This document shows positions 7,638-20,243 of a stretch of 64,000 nt of DNA, one piece after another. This DNA is from Halomonas sp. KAO (lineage in GTDB: Bacteria > Pseudomonadota > Gammaproteobacteria > Pseudomonadales > Halomonadaceae). The DNA is taken from assembly GCF_015595025.1 (NCBI RefSeq), contig NZ_JADNRL010000026.1, positions 124,001 through 188,000 on the forward strand, written 5' to 3'. The notes beneath the pieces were generated by a model. The model had not been told where the DNA came from and made no database searches. It was given only the letters and a program-made list of their open reading frames with translations. Numbering within the stretch: position 1 is the stretch's first letter; every line of letters begins with the position of its first letter. The translations under genes were made by a program, and so were the position numbers.

Positions 7638-10600
7638 TCGGCGCTTTCCACTGAAATCCGCGGCGCGGTCCAGGGGCCGCGCACGCGATAATGAATTCGG
7701 GTAACACTGTCGATGGCATCACCAAACAGGCGATCGGCGATAAACAGGGCCCCCCCCACCACCGGAGCACCGGCGATGACCGCCGCCAGTGGCAGGTTGC
7801 GGCTGACAGGCAGTGTGACGCCCAACCGCATGTCGAGTTCCCGGCGCGCCAACGCGACGCTGCCATCGAGAGTGAAGCGAGTGGCAGGGCCCACGATCTG
7901 GACCGGCCCCCGCGTCTCGAGACTGCCACCATACAGGGTCGCCGCGCCAGTGACACGGTCGAAGGCCGTTCCTCGCCCGGTCATATCGGAGAAGTCCAGC
8001 CGCAGACGGCGCACCAGGTTATCGATATTGAGCAGCCCCACCAGACGCGCCGGGGTCGACTCCAGCTTGACGAAGCGCCCATCACGCAACTCCGTCTCGA
8101 CGCTGCCCCGGGAGCGCTCCAGGGCAAACTGCCAGGGCGTCCCCGGCCAGGCCAGCTGGCTCTTGACGCTTGTCTCGCCGCTACGGATCACCGGGTCCTG
8201 AGCCAGGCGTTCCAGCGCCGTTCCCAGGTCCCGTCCAATCAGCTCCAGGCGCGCACGGGTCAGGCTGGCCTCGGGACCCGCCGCCTCCCAGACCAGCTCG
8301 CCGCGGGCACTGATCTCCCCCAGGGTAAGCCCCAGGGGAGCGATGCTGAGTCGCTCGGGCGTCGCCTGCCAGCGGGCGGTCAGAGGCCCCAGACGCTGGC
8401 CCTGGCGCTCGATATCGGCGATGCGCAGGCGCCCGCCGGGCAGGTCGGCGACCCAGCCGGGAAGCGGCTGAGGCTCCGGGGGCGTGGCTATCTCGTCGAG
8501 CAACGAGCCGACCCGCTGGCCGGTGGGCATCAACGCATCCAGCGAGAGGCGACTCAGGCCGATGTCCAGTGGCTCGGCGAGCCGGGGCCGATAATCGAGC
8601 CGCCCCTCGAGCAGACTGCCATCCAGGGCCAGGTGCCAACCGCCGCCAGGCTGCGGACGCGCGGTGGTATAGAAGGAGCCGAGGCAGCGATCCTCATGCT
8701 GCAGACAGTCGCTGGCCACACGCACCTCACGCAGGTCAATGCCTGCCCCCCCAGTACCACGACGGCCTGCCACCCCCGAGAGCGCCTCGCTCCACGCGGC
8801 GGGAGAGAGGCGCGGCAGGTAGGCATCGACCCACCATCCCGCCCCCGAGGGCCAGGCAGGCGCGGATTGGCGGCCCAGCCACACCTGCCCCTGGCTACGC
8901 TCACCACCCGGCAGCGAGCGCCAGCGCAGCTTAAGCGCCTCGCCCAGGCGCCCCTCCAGGTGCCCCTGCGTCAGATTCATGTCGAGCCGAAGGGGGCGAG
9001 ACTGTGCCGCCGGCTTGCCCAGCGGCGCCGGCAGATCGGCGGCCAGCCCCTGAAGTGAGCTCTGCAGGCGCAGGGAAGCCTCGTCGCCGACGCCCAGCCG
9101 GCCACGCCAGTCGAAACGCCCGCTCAGCCGCTCGGCAAGGGCGGACGCGCCCCCCAGCTCGAGCAACGGCCTCGCCTCGGCGGTACCAGTAAACTCGACC
9201 CCGCCGTTCAGGGTATCGATATCGGCACGCAATGGCCCGCCGAGCAGGCGCCCCTCGAGGCGTCCCGTAAGACCACCCTCGGTGCCCTGCTGGCGCCATG
9301 TCAAGGGGCCACGCAGCTCCCTGGCACGCAGGCCCAGTGGCTGATATTCGACAAGGTCAAGACTCGCCTGGGTCTCGATCGAGAGGTCCAGCGCCTCGGG
9401 GCGCTCCAGGGGCAGCTCGAGTTGCAGGGCGCCCTCGGCATGCCCTTCGGCTTGCCACTCCTCCATGATCTCCATGCCCTCTACCGGCATGTTCAACAGG
9501 AAGCGTCGCAACGCGGAGGCGCTGGCATACAGTTCGCCTTCTACCTCCAGGCGTTCGTCGACCAGCCGTACCCGGCCGTCGCTCGCTGTCACGCCGAGAC
9601 TCTCGGCGTGCTTCACTTCGGCCTCCAGGGTGGTGTCGTTGAGCCGCATCCGCCCCTCGACACCCTCCAGCATCGGCCAGCCCGGGGCGATGGGCAGACG
9701 GCCGTCGCGAATGGCGAGGTCGAGGCCAAAGCTCGGCATGATATCTTCGTCGCCGTCTCCGGAGAGCGGCACATGCAGGCGCAGCGAGCCCTCGGGAACC
9801 CGGCCCGCCACGCCATCGGCAAGCCAGTCGCGCAGCTCGTCATCGAGAACGCCCACCGGCAGCCACTCGATAAGCGGTGTCTCCACGGCATCGACCTCCT
9901 CGAGGGCCAGGCTCAGGCCGAAGCCTCCCCGATTCCCCTGCCCGGCGGAGAGACCGAAGCCACCGCTGACCTCGGCACCGTTCCATCCCACCCGCAGATC
10001 ACGACCGCTGACCATGCTGCGAGGGCCATCGTAGACCCAGCGCACCTCCCCGGAGGCGTGGTCGAGTGCCATGGGGGCGGCGAAGATCTCGGGGAAGTGA
10101 AGGGTGGACGTCTCGTTGCCGCTGAAGCGCACCCGGCCATTGCCACCCTGAGCCTCTACCCACATATCCAGCGGCCCGCCCCCCGGCGCCTCCTGCCAGG
10201 GCGATACCTCGACCCCATGCAGGGACGCCCGGGCCTGCCACTGCCCCTCCCGGAAGCCAAGCCCGAAACCGGCCACTCGGCCGCGTGGATCGAGGCTGTC
10301 CACCGCCCGGGCCAGCGCCTCGGGCAGCGGCACCCGATCGCGCCAGGCGGCCAGGGACCCCAGGTCAAAGGCGCTGGTGTTGAGCCACCACTCATCGCCA
10401 TCGCCGCTCAGATGCCAACGGTAGGGCAAGGCAGGCCCCCAGCGTGACGCCAGTTCGTCCGGCTCACTCGTTTCGGGGCTCTCCGCATCGCCCTGAAACC
10501 AGGCCTGCCAGCCGCTCTCCCCCCTCGACCACTGGCCGCGCCCGGTCACGCTATCCAGCGTCAGATGATGACGCTCGCCCTCGGCGTCGCGATGGCTGAC

Positions 10601-11464
10601 GGCCAGCCGCTCGACATCCAGGGCCAGGCGGGCATCGGCCAGGCGGCCGCGCTGCCAGCGTCCCCACAGGCTGGCCTCGCCCCGTGCCTCATCGAGGCGC
10701 AGCGGCTGATTGCGCCCCAGCACCGCGGCCAATGCGACCAGGCTATCGAGACGCATCTCGGCCTGCAGGGCGGCGCTGAAGTCACGAAACCCGGTCTCGC
10801 CCGGCAGCACCTCCAGGGCTACCTGCATGGCGATATCCGCGTCGCTCACCAGGCGCAACCTGCCCTCGAGATGGGCGCGGCGGGCATCGCCAGTCATCAG
10901 CAGCCGCGGCGCCTCGAAGGCGACGCGCTGCTCACGCCCATGCAGTATCACGCGCACATCCTCGGCCCAGGCCCGTTGGCGCAGCAGCACCCCGACCCAG
11001 AAATCGAGACGCTCGAGATTAAACTCCCCCTCGGGCTGAAGTTCGGGAGGAAGTTCGGCGGGGTCGGGCCAGTGCCAGCCCCCCTCTGGAGTCTGATAGA
11101 GGTGCAGGGTCATGCCTTCGAGGCGAGCCCCCTCCACCACCGGTATCCCCTCGCGCAGGCTCTGCCAGGTGTCCAGGCGCAACTGCCCCCCCTTCACCTC
11201 CAGCAGCGGCCGGTCACCATCGCGGGTGCGCAGGCTCAGTGCACCAAGCTTGAGGTAGGGGTCGAAGCGCGCCAGCCCGCCCTCCAGCGAGTCGATCCGG
11301 GTCTGTGCCGCGAAGCGCGCCGAGAGCAGGGCCTCCAGCCGTGACACCTGGCCATCGGCCAGCCCCAGTGCCAGTCGCGCCAACAGCGTCAGCATCGCCA
11401 CTGTTGCCAGCCCCAGGGCCAGCAGGGTCAGGGTCCAGCGCATCACCAGGCGGGTCACGGACAT
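7634..11464 (-). CDS. yhdP: YhdP, AsmA-like envelope lipid-transport protein
   Basis: 1276-residue AsmA-like/DUF3971 protein. In E. coli YhdP, with TamB and YdbH, moves phospholipids from the inner to the outer membrane. A single N-terminal membrane anchor (about residues 9-33, [21 protein letters not shown]) is followed by a very long periplasmic region of repeating beta-rich segments, consistent with the bridge-like hydrophobic groove of this family; the C-terminus has the AsmA-type ending. Length is close to E. coli YhdP (1266). It lies 4 bp after rng and overlaps tldD by 4 bp. Confidence 0.94.
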   Translation of the reverse strand: MSVTRLVMRWTLTLLALGLATVAMLTLLARLALGLADGQVSRLEALLSARFAAQTRIDSLEGGLARFDPYLKLGALSLRTRDGDRPLLEVKGGQLRLDTWQSLREGIPVVEGARLEGMTLHLYQTPEGGWHWPDPAELPPELQPEGEFNLERLDFWVGVLLRQRAWAEDVRVILHGREQRVAFEAPRLLMTGDARRAHLEGRLRLVSDADIAMQVALEVLPGETGFRDFSAALQAEMRLDSLVALAAVLGRNQPLRLDEARGEASLWGRWQRGRLADARLALDVERLAVSHRDAEGERHHLTLDSVTGRGQWSRGESGWQAWFQGDAESPETSEPDELASRWGPALPYRWHLSGDGDEWWLNTSAFDLGSLAAWRDRVPLPEALARAVDSLDPRGRVAGFGLGFREGQWQARASLHGVEVSPWQEAPGGGPLDMWVEAQGGNGRVRFSGNETSTLHFPEIFAAPMALDHASGEVRWVYDGPRSMVSGRDLRVGWNGAEVSGGFGLSAGQGNRGGFGLSLALEEVDAVETPLIEWLPVGVLDDELRDWLADGVAGRVPEGSLRLHVPLSGDGDEDIMPSFGLDLAIRDGRLPIAPGWPMLEGVEGRMRLNDTTLEAEVKHAESLGVTASDGRVRLVDERLEVEGELYASASALRRFLLNMPVEGMEIMEEWQAEGHAEGALQLELPLERPEALDLSIETQASLDLVEYQPLGLRARELRGPLTWRQQGTEGGLTGRLEGRLLGGPLRADIDTLNGGVEFTGTAEARPLLELGGASALAERLSGRFDWRGRLGVGDEASLRLQSSLQGLAADLPAPLGKPAAQSRPLRLDMNLTQGHLEGRLGEALKLRWRSLPGGERSQGQVWLGRQSAPAWPSGAGWWVDAYLPRLSPAAWSEALSGVAGRRGTGGAGIDLREVRVASDCLQHEDRCLGSFYTTARPQPGGGWHLALDGSLLEGRLDYRPRLAEPLDIGLSRLSLDALMPTGQRVGSLLDEIATPPEPQPLPGWVADLPGGRLRIADIERQGQRLGPLTARWQATPERLSIAPLGLTLGEISARGELVWEAAGPEASLTRARLELIGRDLGTALERLAQDPVIRSGETSVKSQLAWPGTPWQFALERSRGSVETELRDGRFVKLESTPARLVGLLNIDNLVRRLRLDFSDMTGRGTAFDRVTGAATLYGGSLETRGPVQIVGPATRFTLDGSVALARRELDMRLGVTLPVSRNLPLAAVIAGAPVVGGALFIADRLFGDAIDSVTRIHYRVRGPWTAPRISVESAE

Positions 11465-11468
11465 GGGC

Positions 11469-12932
11469 TCACATCAGCACGATGTCGTACTGCTCCTGGG
11501 AGTAGTGGGTCTCCACCTGGAAGCGGATGGGCTTGCCGATGAACTCTTCCAGATCGGCCACCGCCGCGGACTCCTCGTCGAGCAGGCGGTCCACCACCGC
11601 CTGGGACGCCAGCACCATGTAGGTCTCGGCGCTGTAGGCCCGCTCCTCACGCAGGATCTCGCGAAAGATCTCGTAGCAGACCGTCTCCGGGGTCTTGAGC
11701 GTTCCGCGACCGCCGCAGGTCGGGCAGGCTTCGCAGAGAGTCTGCTCCAGGCTTTCGCGGGTACGCTTGCGGGTCAGCTGCACGAGGCCAAGCTCGGTGA
11801 CACCGGTACACTTGGTCTTGGCGTGATCCCGCTCCAGCGACTTCTCGAGCATGCGCAGCACCTGACGCTGATGCTCGGGATCCTCCATGTCGATGAAGTC
11901 GATGATGATGATACCGCCCAGGTTGCGTAGACGGAGCTGGCGGGCGATGGCGGTCGCCGCCTCGAGGTTGGTCTTGAAGATGGTCTCCTCGAGGTTGCGA
12001 TGCCCCACATAGCCGCCGGTATTGACATCGATGGTGGTCATCGCCTCGGTGGGGTCGATCACCAGGTAACCACCGGACTTGAGCTGCACCTTGCGCCCCA
12101 GCGCCTTGTGGAGCTCGTCCTCGACGCTGTAGAGGTCGAAGACCGGTCGCTCGCCGGCATAGTGCTCGATACGCTCCACCGCATCGGGCATGAACTCCTC
12201 GGCGAACTCCACCAGCCTGACGTAGTTCTCCCGAGAGTCAATGCGCACCTTCTCGATATCGTCACGCATCACATCCCGCAGGATGCGCATGAACAGCGGC
12301 AGGTCATCGTAGATCACGCTGGGCGCCGAGGAGGTGACCTTGCGCTCGCTGACCTTGCGACATAGCCGCAGCAGGAAGTGCATATCGGCGGCCAGCTCCT
12401 CGACGCCCACCCCCTCGGCGGCGGTGCGCACGATAAAGCCGCCGGTCACCTCCAGGCTCTGCTGGGCCTGGGCCTCCTCGATCAGGCTGCGCAGGCGCTC
12501 GCGCTCGCGTTCGTCTTCGATACGCTGGGAAACGCCATGGTGGGGCGCATCCGGCATGTAGACCAGATAACGCGAGGGTACCGAGAGGTGAGTGGTCAGG
12601 CGCGCCCCCTTGGAGCCGATCGGATCCTTGGTCACCTGCACCACCAGCGCCTGCCCCTCGTGGAGCAGATGCCCGATGGAGAGCTGCTCCTCGGCCGGCG
12701 TACCGGCCGGCATCACCTCATGGGCATGGATGAAGGCGGCGCGGTCGAGGCCGATATCCACGAATGCCGCCTGCATGCCGGGGAGGACCCTGACCACCCG
12801 GCCCTTGTAGATATTGCCGACGATGCCGCGACGGCAGGAGCGCTCGATGAAGGCCTCCTGCAGTACGCCGTTTTCCACCACGGCGACGCGGGTCTCCATC
12901 GGCGTCAGATTGATCAGTACTTCGCCGCTCAT
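11469..12932 (-). CDS. rng: Ribonuclease G
   Basis: 487-residue endoribonuclease of the RNase E/G family that matures the 5' end of 16S rRNA and degrades some mRNAs. It has an N-terminal S1 domain (GNIYKGRVVRVLPGMQAAFVDI, split around residues 38-60), the metal-binding IDVNTGGYVG and IIIDFIDM segments, and the zinc-link cysteines in CEACPTCGGRG. The RNase E C-terminal scaffold is absent, so this is RNase G. First gene of the rng-yhdP-tldD unit; a small TGACA/TGTCA palindrome lies 37 bp upstream. Confidence 0.96.
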   Translation of the reverse strand: MSGEVLINLTPMETRVAVVENGVLQEAFIERSCRRGIVGNIYKGRVVRVLPGMQAAFVDIGLDRAAFIHAHEVMPAGTPAEEQLSIGHLLHEGQALVVQVTKDPIGSKGARLTTHLSVPSRYLVYMPDAPHHGVSQRIEDERERERLRSLIEEAQAQQSLEVTGGFIVRTAAEGVGVEELAADMHFLLRLCRKVSERKVTSSAPSVIYDDLPLFMRILRDVMRDDIEKVRIDSRENYVRLVEFAEEFMPDAVERIEHYAGERPVFDLYSVEDELHKALGRKVQLKSGGYLVIDPTEAMTTIDVNTGGYVGHRNLEETIFKTNLEAATAIARQLRLRNLGGIIIIDFIDMEDPEHQRQVLRMLEKSLERDHAKTKCTGVTELGLVQLTRKRTRESLEQTLCEACPTCGGRGTLKTPETVCYEIFREILREERAYSAETYMVLASQAVVDRLLDEESAAVADLEEFIGKPIRFQVETHYSQEQYDIVLM

Positions 12933-13085
12933 GCGGAAATCCTTGTCCAGAATGCCTTGCGGCCATTATGACATAGTGTCAAGCCTCCAAGGCGTTGATC
13001 CTTGCATCATGACAGGGCGATCGCCGATGGCAGCACCACTCGACAAGGCGATTCCGGCGAGAGGCTGCCGGTAGCAATCAGTGCA

Positions 13086-13685
13086 TCACGACCCGAGCGC
13101 CCCGTCCCATAGTGCCACCCCCTGACGGCGCAGCAGCTCGGCGGTCTCGTAGAGCGGCAGCCCCACCACCGCGGAGTGGCTGCCGGCAATATGCTCGATA
13201 AACACCGCCGCACGCCCCTGGATGGCATAGCCACCCGCCTTGTCGGCGGGCTCCCCGGTGGCCCAGTAGGCGGCGATCTCGGCATCGGAGATCTCACGCA
13301 TCACGACCCGCGTGGCGACACAGCGCTCGAGCAGGCCCGCGGGGCCGGTCACTGCCACCGCCGTGAGCACCCGATGCTCGCGGCCGGCCAGGGAGCGCAG
13401 CATGGCGGCGGCGTGCTCGGGTCCCTCGGGCTTGCCGAGTATCTCACCGTCACGCACCACGGCGGTATCGGAGCCAAGGGTCGGCAGGCGAGAGCGCTCG
13501 GCACCGGCCAGCGCCTTGTCGCGGGCCAGGCGGGTGACATAGGCCTCGGCCCCCTCACCCGGAACCGGGGTCTCGTCGATATCCACCGGACATGCCTCCA
13601 GAGATACACCGATGGAGGCCAGCAGGTCGCGGCGCCGCGGTGATGCCGAGGCCAGACAGAGGAGAGGGGGAGTGATGACGGACAT
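13086..13685 (-). CDS. maf: Maf family nucleotide pyrophosphatase
   Basis: 199-residue Maf/YhdE-type house-cleaning enzyme that hydrolyses non-canonical or excess nucleoside triphosphates (dTTP/UTP class by its position beside mreD, as with E. coli YhdE). The signature [10 protein letters not shown] lies at the N-terminus, followed by DETPVPGE and the SDTAVV metal-site segment. ATG 13685 is chosen because GGAGG sits just upstream; an in-frame start at 13706 would overlap the mreD end. It follows mreD by 13 bp. Confidence 0.93.
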   Translation of the reverse strand: MSVITPPLLCLASASPRRRDLLASIGVSLEACPVDIDETPVPGEGAEAYVTRLARDKALAGAERSRLPTLGSDTAVVRDGEILGKPEGPEHAAAMLRSLAGREHRVLTAVAVTGPAGLLERCVATRVVMREISDAEIAAYWATGEPADKAGGYAIQGRAAVFIEHIAGSHSAVVGLPLYETAELLRRQGVALWDGALGS

Positions 13686-13698
13686 GGATAACCTCCGA

Positions 13699-14193
13699 TC
13701 AGCCACCGGTCAGCCGCCGCCCCAATGCATTGAACAGGGTGGCGAACCAGGGCCAGAGCAGCGCGCCGATCAACGCCGGCGTCAGGAAGGAGAGATGAAT
13801 GGAGAAGGGTCCCAGCAGGGTTCGCAGCCACTGCTCGCCCAGCTGCATAAAGCCCAGCAGCACCAGCACCATCAGGGCCTGCTGGAGCAGCGAGTAGGCA
13901 CGAAAACGCGGATAGACCAGGGCACACAGGAAGGCCAGCAGCGACAGCAGCAGGGCGTTCTGGCCCAGCACCGCCCCATCGATCAGGTCGAGCAGTATGC
14001 CCAGCACGAAGGCGTGAAGCACGCCCACCCGAGAGGGTGTCTTCATGCACCAGTAGACCAGCATCAGACCCAGCCAGTCGGGCCGCCAGATCTGCCAGCC
14101 TTCGGCCAGCGGCATCACCTGCAGGCAGAGCGCCAGCAGGAGGGAGAACCAGATCCAGGGAAGCGCCAGATTGGCGGCGGAAGGGACGGCCAT
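13699..14193 (-). CDS. mreD: Rod shape-determining protein MreD
   Basis: 164-residue integral membrane protein of the elongasome (MreBCD-RodZ-PBP2-RodA). The sequence is almost entirely hydrophobic, with five or six predicted membrane spans and short loops, and matches MreD length (162 in E. coli). Its start abuts the mreC stop (they share position 14193), indicating translational coupling in mreB-mreC-mreD. Confidence 0.93.
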   Translation of the reverse strand: MAVPSAANLALPWIWFSLLLALCLQVMPLAEGWQIWRPDWLGLMLVYWCMKTPSRVGVLHAFVLGILLDLIDGAVLGQNALLLSLLAFLCALVYPRFRAYSLLQQALMVLVLLGFMQLGEQWLRTLLGPFSIHLSFLTPALIGALLWPWFATLFNALGRRLTGG

Positions 14194-15143
14194 CAGCGTG
14201 CCTCCTCGTGGTCATCACGGGCGGTGGCCCGGTGCGTATCGCCCTCATCGCTCACCGCGCGGGCGGCCTGGATGGCGCTCAAGCCGATATCGCCCTCCCA
14301 GCCGGGGTCATCGAAGCGCGGTCGACTCGGCGGGAAGAGCAGCAGGAAGTGGCGCGAGCGCTGCAGCTGCGCCACCGGGGTGGCGGTCACCCGGGCGAAG
14401 GGTTCGCCCGGGTCATGCACCACCCCATCCACCCTCGCCACCGGATAGCCCGGGGGGAAGCGTCCGGCCAGGCCGGAGGTAACCAGCAGGTCGCCCTTGC
14501 GGATATCGGCGGTATCGGGCACATGACGAACGCTGAGGCGATCATAGCGCCCGCCGCCCTGGAGGATATAGCGAAGCCCATTGCGATTGACCCGTACCGG
14601 CAGCGCATGACTGGCATCGGCCACCATCAGCACCCGACTGGAGTAGGCCAGCACCGAGGTCACCTGCCCCACCAGCCCGGCGGCATCCATCACCGGCTGT
14701 CCGACATAGACCCCATCGCGGCGACCGCGATCCAGCACCATCTGATGGGCGAAAGGATCAGGGTCCAGTGACAGCAGCTCGGCGGTCATGAAGGGCATGT
14801 CGTGCTGGCGAGCGGCGCGGAGCAGCTCGCGCAGGCGCACGTTCTCGGCGGTCAGGTCCGCCATGCGCTGCACCCGGTGGGATAGCGTCAGGAGCTGTTC
14901 ACGCAGTCGCCGATTCTCGTCGACCAGGTCACGCTGATCGGAGAGTGCCAGGGTCCCCCAGCTCAGCACGCTACTGGGCAGGCTGACGATCCACTGGATC
15001 GGCGCCACCGCCGTGCTGAGCTGGGCACGCACCTCCTCCATGCGGGTCAGGCGAAGATCGGCAACCATCAGCGCAAGCGCCACGATCGTGCAGATCAGCA
15101 GACGATAGATGGGTAGCGATCCCTGCGAGAACAGCGGCTTGAT
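14193..15143 (-). CDS. mreC: Rod shape-determining protein MreC (probable non-AUG start)
   Basis: Bitopic elongasome protein with an N-terminal membrane segment, a coiled coil (about residues 70-115, MADLTAENVRLRELL) and two periplasmic beta domains; it binds and activates PBP2. The frame continues upstream of the first canonical start (GTG 15083) through codons that align with the conserved MreC N-terminus: xKPLFSQGSLPIYRLL. At the position of the usual ATG the codon is ATC (15141-15143), with GGAG seven bases before it. No ATG, GTG or TTG occurs between the mreB stop and 15083, and starting at 15083 would cut the membrane anchor. I therefore give 15143 as the start; 15083 is the canonical-codon alternative. 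Confidence 0.85.
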   Translation of the reverse strand: MKPLFSQGSLPIYRLLICTIVALALMVADLRLTRMEEVRAQLSTAVAPIQWIVSLPSSVLSWGTLALSDQRDLVDENRRLREQLLTLSHRVQRMADLTAENVRLRELLRAARQHDMPFMTAELLSLDPDPFAHQMVLDRGRRDGVYVGQPVMDAAGLVGQVTSVLAYSSRVLMVADASHALPVRVNRNGLRYILQGGGRYDRLSVRHVPDTADIRKGDLLVTSGLAGRFPPGYPVARVDGVVHDPGEPFARVTATPVAQLQRSRHFLLLFPPSRPRFDDPGWEGDIGLSAIQAARAVSDEGDTHRATARDDHEEAR

Positions 15144-15158
15144 GACGCGTCTCCCGGA

Positions 15159-16208
<1,050 letters not shown>

Positions 16209-16368
16209 CTAGTGCAGTCCGGGAGCCCTGTGCGGAGGCAAACGGTATCACCGCGCCCCCTCAGCAGCAAGCAAAACCCCGGGGCAAGGCCGCACCGAGA
16301 CCCTGCCCGCGCGACGCCGAATATGGTACCTTCAGCGGCCTGATTTTTTCATCGAGGACATCCGACTC

Positions 16369-16656
16369 ATGGCGCTTGAACACGCTGACGTGCTCAGGGC
16401 CGCGCATCTTGCCCGGCTCGGCCTCTCCGACGAAGACGCCACCCACTACCTGGACGACCTCGGCCGCATCCTCGAGATGGTCGACCACCTCCAGGCGCTG
16501 GACACCGAGGGCATCGCGCCCCTGGCTCACCCGCTGGATGCGACCCAGCGGCTGCGCGCCGACGAGGTCACCGAGACCGACCGTCGCGACCATTTCCAGC
16601 GCTGTGCCCCGGCGGTGGAAAATGGCCTCTATCTGGTACCCCGCGTCGTCGAGTAA
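16369..16656 (+). CDS. gatC: Asp/Glu-tRNA amidotransferase subunit C
   Basis: 95-residue GatC, the small belt-like subunit that holds GatA and GatB together in the GatCAB amidotransferase, which converts misacylated Asp-tRNA(Asn) and/or Glu-tRNA(Gln) to the amides. The family-typical [19 protein letters not shown] and the C-terminal LVPRVVE are present. First gene of gatCAB; gatA starts 26 bp downstream. Confidence 0.95.
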   Translation: MALEHADVLRAAHLARLGLSDEDATHYLDDLGRILEMVDHLQALDTEGIAPLAHPLDATQRLRADEVTETDRRDHFQRCAPAVENGLYLVPRVVE

Positions 16657-16682
16657 GCCACTGCCTACGGAGCCTCCGGCCC

Positions 16683-18143
16683 ATGCATGACAAGACACTG
16701 ACCGAACTCGCCGCCAGCCTTACGGCGGGCGAGTTCACCAGCCGCGAGCTGACCGAACACCAGCTCGGCCGCATCGAGCGCCACGATGGCGCCCTCAACA
16801 GCTTTATCACCGTCACACCGGACGCGGCACTGGAAGCGGCGGACCACGCCGATGCCGCCCGCGCTCGTGGCGAGGCCGGCCCGCTGACCGGCCTGCCGGT
16901 AGCGATCAAGGACCTGTTCTGCAGCGATGGGGTACTGACCACCGCCGGCTCGAAGATGCTGGCCAACTTCATCGCTCCCTATGACGCCTGCGTGGTCGAG
17001 AGGCTCAAGGCCGCCGGCACGGTAAGCCTCGGCAAGACCAACCTGGACGAGTTCGCCATGGGCTCCTCCAACGAGAGCAGCGCCTTCGGTGCGGTGCACA
17101 ACCCCTGGGACACCACCGCCGTACCCGGTGGCTCCTCCGGCGGCAGCGCCGCCGCGGTAGCCGCGGGCCTGGCGCCTGCCGCCATGGGCACCGATACCGG
17201 CGGCTCGATCCGCCAGCCCGCCGCCTTCTGTGGCATCACCGGACTGAAGCCCACCTATGGGCGCATCTCGCGCTGGGGCATCATCGCCTACGCCTCGAGC
17301 CTCGATCAGGCGGGCCCCATGGCGCGAACCGCCGAGGACTGTGCGCTGCTGATGAATGCCATCGCCGGCCATGACCCCAGAGACTCGACCTGCGTGGCCC
17401 GCGGTGTGCCCGACTACACCGCCGACCTCGCCGCTCCGCTGTCCGGCCTGAAGATCGGCCTGCCCAGAGAATACTTCGGCGACGGCCTCGACCCCGCGGT
17501 GGAGGCCGCCGTGCGCGAGGCGGTGGCGGTCTACGAATCACTGGGCGCCACGGTTCGCGAGGTCAGCCTCCCGCACACGCACTACGCCATCCCCGCCTAC
17601 TACGTGATCGCCCCGGCGGAGGCCTCGTCCAACCTGTCGCGCTACGATGGGGTACGCTTCGGCCATCGCTGCGAAACCCCCTCTGATCTGATCGACCTCT
17701 ACAAGCGGTCGCGGGCCGAGGGCTTCGGCGAGGAGGTCAAGCGGCGCATCCTGATCGGGACCCACACCCTCTCCGAGGGCTTCTTCGACGCCTACTACAA
17801 GAAGGCCCAGCAGGTACGCCGGCTGATACGCCAGGACTTCCTCGACGCCTTCGAGGAGGTCGATGTGCTGATGGGGCCAACGTCCCCCACCCCGGCCTTC
17901 GATCTCGGCGCCCAGAAGGACCCGGTCTCCATGTATCTCCAGGATATCTACACCATCGCCGTCAACCTGGCCGGCATTCCCGGCATCAGCGTGCCGGCCG
18001 GCTTCGTGGGCAAGCGCCCGGTGGGGCTGCAGATACTCGGCACCCACTTCGCCGAGCAGCGCCTGCTCAATGTCGCTCACCGCTACCAGCAGGCCACCGA
18101 CTGGCACCTGCGTCGCCCCGAGCTTGCCGAGGAGAACGCCTGA
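16683..18143 (+). CDS. gatA: Asp/Glu-tRNA amidotransferase subunit A
   Basis: 486-residue amidase-signature glutaminase that releases ammonia from glutamine for transfer to the misacylated tRNA. The Ser-cisSer-Lys triad is intact: Lys76 (AIKDLFC), Ser151 (PGGSSGG) and Ser175 (TGGSIRQPA). Length matches the family. The stop codon shares one base with the gatB start (TGATG at 18141-18145). Confidence 0.97.
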   Translation: MHDKTLTELAASLTAGEFTSRELTEHQLGRIERHDGALNSFITVTPDAALEAADHADAARARGEAGPLTGLPVAIKDLFCSDGVLTTAGSKMLANFIAPYDACVVERLKAAGTVSLGKTNLDEFAMGSSNESSAFGAVHNPWDTTAVPGGSSGGSAAAVAAGLAPAAMGTDTGGSIRQPAAFCGITGLKPTYGRISRWGIIAYASSLDQAGPMARTAEDCALLMNAIAGHDPRDSTCVARGVPDYTADLAAPLSGLKIGLPREYFGDGLDPAVEAAVREAVAVYESLGATVREVSLPHTHYAIPAYYVIAPAEASSNLSRYDGVRFGHRCETPSDLIDLYKRSRAEGFGEEVKRRILIGTHTLSEGFFDAYYKKAQQVRRLIRQDFLDAFEEVDVLMGPTSPTPAFDLGAQKDPVSMYLQDIYTIAVNLAGIPGISVPAGFVGKRPVGLQILGTHFAEQRLLNVAHRYQQATDWHLRRPELAEENA

Positions 18144-19597
18144 TGCAATGGGAAACCGTGATCGGTCTGGAAGTTCACGTCCAGCTCGCCACCCAGTCCA
18201 AGATCTTCTCCGGCGCCTCCACCGCCTTCGGCGCCGACCCCAATACCCAGGCCTGCGCCGTGGATCTGGGCATGCCCGGCGTGCTACCGGTGCTCAACGA
18301 GCAGGCGGTGGCCATGGCGGTGCAGTTCGGGCTGGCGATCCACGCCGAGATCCCCGAGGTCTCGGTATTCGACCGCAAGAACTACTTCTACCCCGACCTG
18401 CCCAAGGGCTACCAGACCAGCCAGATGTATCACCCCATCGTGGGCCCCGGCGAGGTCGAGATCGGCCTGGATGATGGCACGACCAAGCGCATCCGGGTCC
18501 ACCACGCCCACCTCGAGGAGGATGCCGGCAAGTCCCTTCACGAGGACTTCCATGGCATGACCGGCATCGATCTCAACCGTGCCGGCACGCCCCTGCTGGA
18601 GATCGTCTCCGAGCCGGACATGCGCTCGGCGAAGGAGGCCGCCGCCTACCTCAAGGCGATCCACTCCATCGTGACCTATCTGGGCATCAGCGACGGCAAT
18701 ATGGCCGAAGGTTCGATGCGCTGCGACGTCAACGTCTCGGTGCGTCCCAAGGGGCAGGCCGAGTTCGGCACCCGCGCCGAGATCAAGAACGTCAACTCCT
18801 TCCGCTTCGTGGAGCGCGCCATTGAGTTCGAGGTGGAGCGCCAGATCGAGCTGATCGAGGATGGCGGCGAGGTGGTCCAGGAGACCCGCCTGTTCGATCC
18901 CGAGCGCGACGAGACCCGCAGCATGCGCACCAAGGAGGAGGCCAACGACTACCGTTACTTCCCCTGCCCGGACCTGCTGCCGGTGGTGCTCGACGCGGCC
19001 TACGTCGACCATCTGCGCGAAAGCCTGCCGGAACTGCCCGACGAGAAGCGCGCCCGCTTCCAGGGCGAGCTGGGGCTCTCCGCCTACGACGCCGGAGTGC
19101 TCGCGGCGAGCCGCGAGATGGCCGAGTACTTCGAAGTGGTCAAGGACACCTGCGGCGATGCCAAGCAGGCCGCCAACTGGGTCCAGGGTGAGCTCTCCGG
19201 CGCCCTCAACCGGGAGGGTCTCTCGATCCACGACAGCCCGGTCAGCGCCGCTCGGCTCGGCGGACTGATCAGTCGGGTGATGGACGACACCATCAACGGC
19301 AAGGCCGCCAAGCAGGTATTCCAGGCGCTCTGGAATGGCCAGGGCGAGAGCGCCGATGAGGTGATCGAGGCCAAGGGACTCAAGCAGGTCACCGACAGCG
19401 GCGCCATCGAGGCGATGATCGACCAGGTGATCGGCGACAGCCCCGCCCAGGTGGCCCAGTACCGCGACGCCGAGCCCGAGAAACGCGGCAAGATGATCGG
19501 CTACTTCGTGGGGCAGGTGATGAAGGCGTCTCGCGGCACCGCCAACCCACAGCAGGTCAACGCGCTGCTCAAAGAAAAGCTGGATGCCCTGTGCTGA
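18143..19597 (+). CDS. gatB: Asp/Glu-tRNA amidotransferase subunit B
   Basis: 484-residue GatB, which binds the misacylated tRNA, phosphorylates the acyl carboxylate with ATP and accepts ammonia through a tunnel from GatA. The N-terminus ([13 protein letters not shown]) and the cradle-domain motif [12 protein letters not shown] are family signatures; the C-terminal YqeY-like tail domain is complete. Last gene of gatCAB. A PuuR-type regulator follows on the same strand 36 bp later, marking the edge of the catabolic island. Confidence 0.97.
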   Translation: MQWETVIGLEVHVQLATQSKIFSGASTAFGADPNTQACAVDLGMPGVLPVLNEQAVAMAVQFGLAIHAEIPEVSVFDRKNYFYPDLPKGYQTSQMYHPIVGPGEVEIGLDDGTTKRIRVHHAHLEEDAGKSLHEDFHGMTGIDLNRAGTPLLEIVSEPDMRSAKEAAAYLKAIHSIVTYLGISDGNMAEGSMRCDVNVSVRPKGQAEFGTRAEIKNVNSFRFVERAIEFEVERQIELIEDGGEVVQETRLFDPERDETRSMRTKEEANDYRYFPCPDLLPVVLDAAYVDHLRESLPELPDEKRARFQGELGLSAYDAGVLAASREMAEYFEVVKDTCGDAKQAANWVQGELSGALNREGLSIHDSPVSAARLGGLISRVMDDTINGKAAKQVFQALWNGQGESADEVIEAKGLKQVTDSGAIEAMIDQVIGDSPAQVAQYRDAEPEKRGKMIGYFVGQVMKASRGTANPQQVNALLKEKLDALC

Positions 19598-19633
19598 TGC
19601 CCGGGATGCTCCAGCAAGCCAAGGAGGCCCGGC

Positions 19634-20185
19634 ATGGCCGATGATGTAGGTGAACGGCTGCGCGCCTTGCGCACCCTGCGCGGTATCTCCCAGCGCGAGC
19701 TGGCCAAGCGCTGCGGCGTGACCCACTCCAGCCTGTCGTTGATCGAGCAGGGCAAGGTGAGTCCCTCGGTCAGCTCGCTGAAGAAGATCCTCGACGCCAT
19801 CCCCATGAGCGTCGGCGACTTCTTCACCCTGGAGCTGGAGTCGGGTCGACGCGTCTTCTATTCGGCCGAGGAGCTGGCCGATGTGGGCTCAGGAGACGTG
19901 GTGTTCAAACTGGTGGGCGCCGACCGTCGTGATCGTGCGCTCTCCTTCATGGTCGAGACCTACCCCCCCGGGGCCGATACCGGCCGCGAGATGATCACCC
20001 ATCAGGGTGAGGAGGCCGGCGTGGTGCTGGAGGGCGAGATCGAGATCACCATCGGCGCAGAGACCCGCACGCTCAAGGCCGGCGAGGCCTACTACTACGA
20101 GACCAACGTGCCCCACCGCTTTCGCAATCCGGGCGACGAACCCTGCCGCCTGGTCAGCTGCGCCACTCCCGCCCGAGCCTTCTAG
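19634..20185 (+). CDS. puuR: PuuR-type HTH-cupin repressor
   Basis: 183-residue regulator with an N-terminal XRE helix-turn-helix (about residues 7-61, ISQRELAKRCGVTHSSLSLIE) and a C-terminal cupin (about 110-178, HQGEEAGVVLEGEIEITIG). Length and layout match E. coli PuuR (185 residues), which represses putrescine-utilisation genes until putrescine accumulates. It converges on puuC, and puu genes fill the following 11 kb, so control of these genes is a strong inference. A candidate operator occurs in two nearby intergenic regions (23254-23272, 27797-27815). Confidence 0.85.
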   Translation: MADDVGERLRALRTLRGISQRELAKRCGVTHSSLSLIEQGKVSPSVSSLKKILDAIPMSVGDFFTLELESGRRVFYSAEELADVGSGDVVFKLVGADRRDRALSFMVETYPPGADTGREMITHQGEEAGVVLEGEIEITIGAETRTLKAGEAYYYETNVPHRFRNPGDEPCRLVSCATPARAF

Positions 20186-20243
20186 GAACCGACTTCACTC
20201 CTTCTTGAGCTTATCGATCCGCGCGTGCAGCGCCTCCGCCTCG

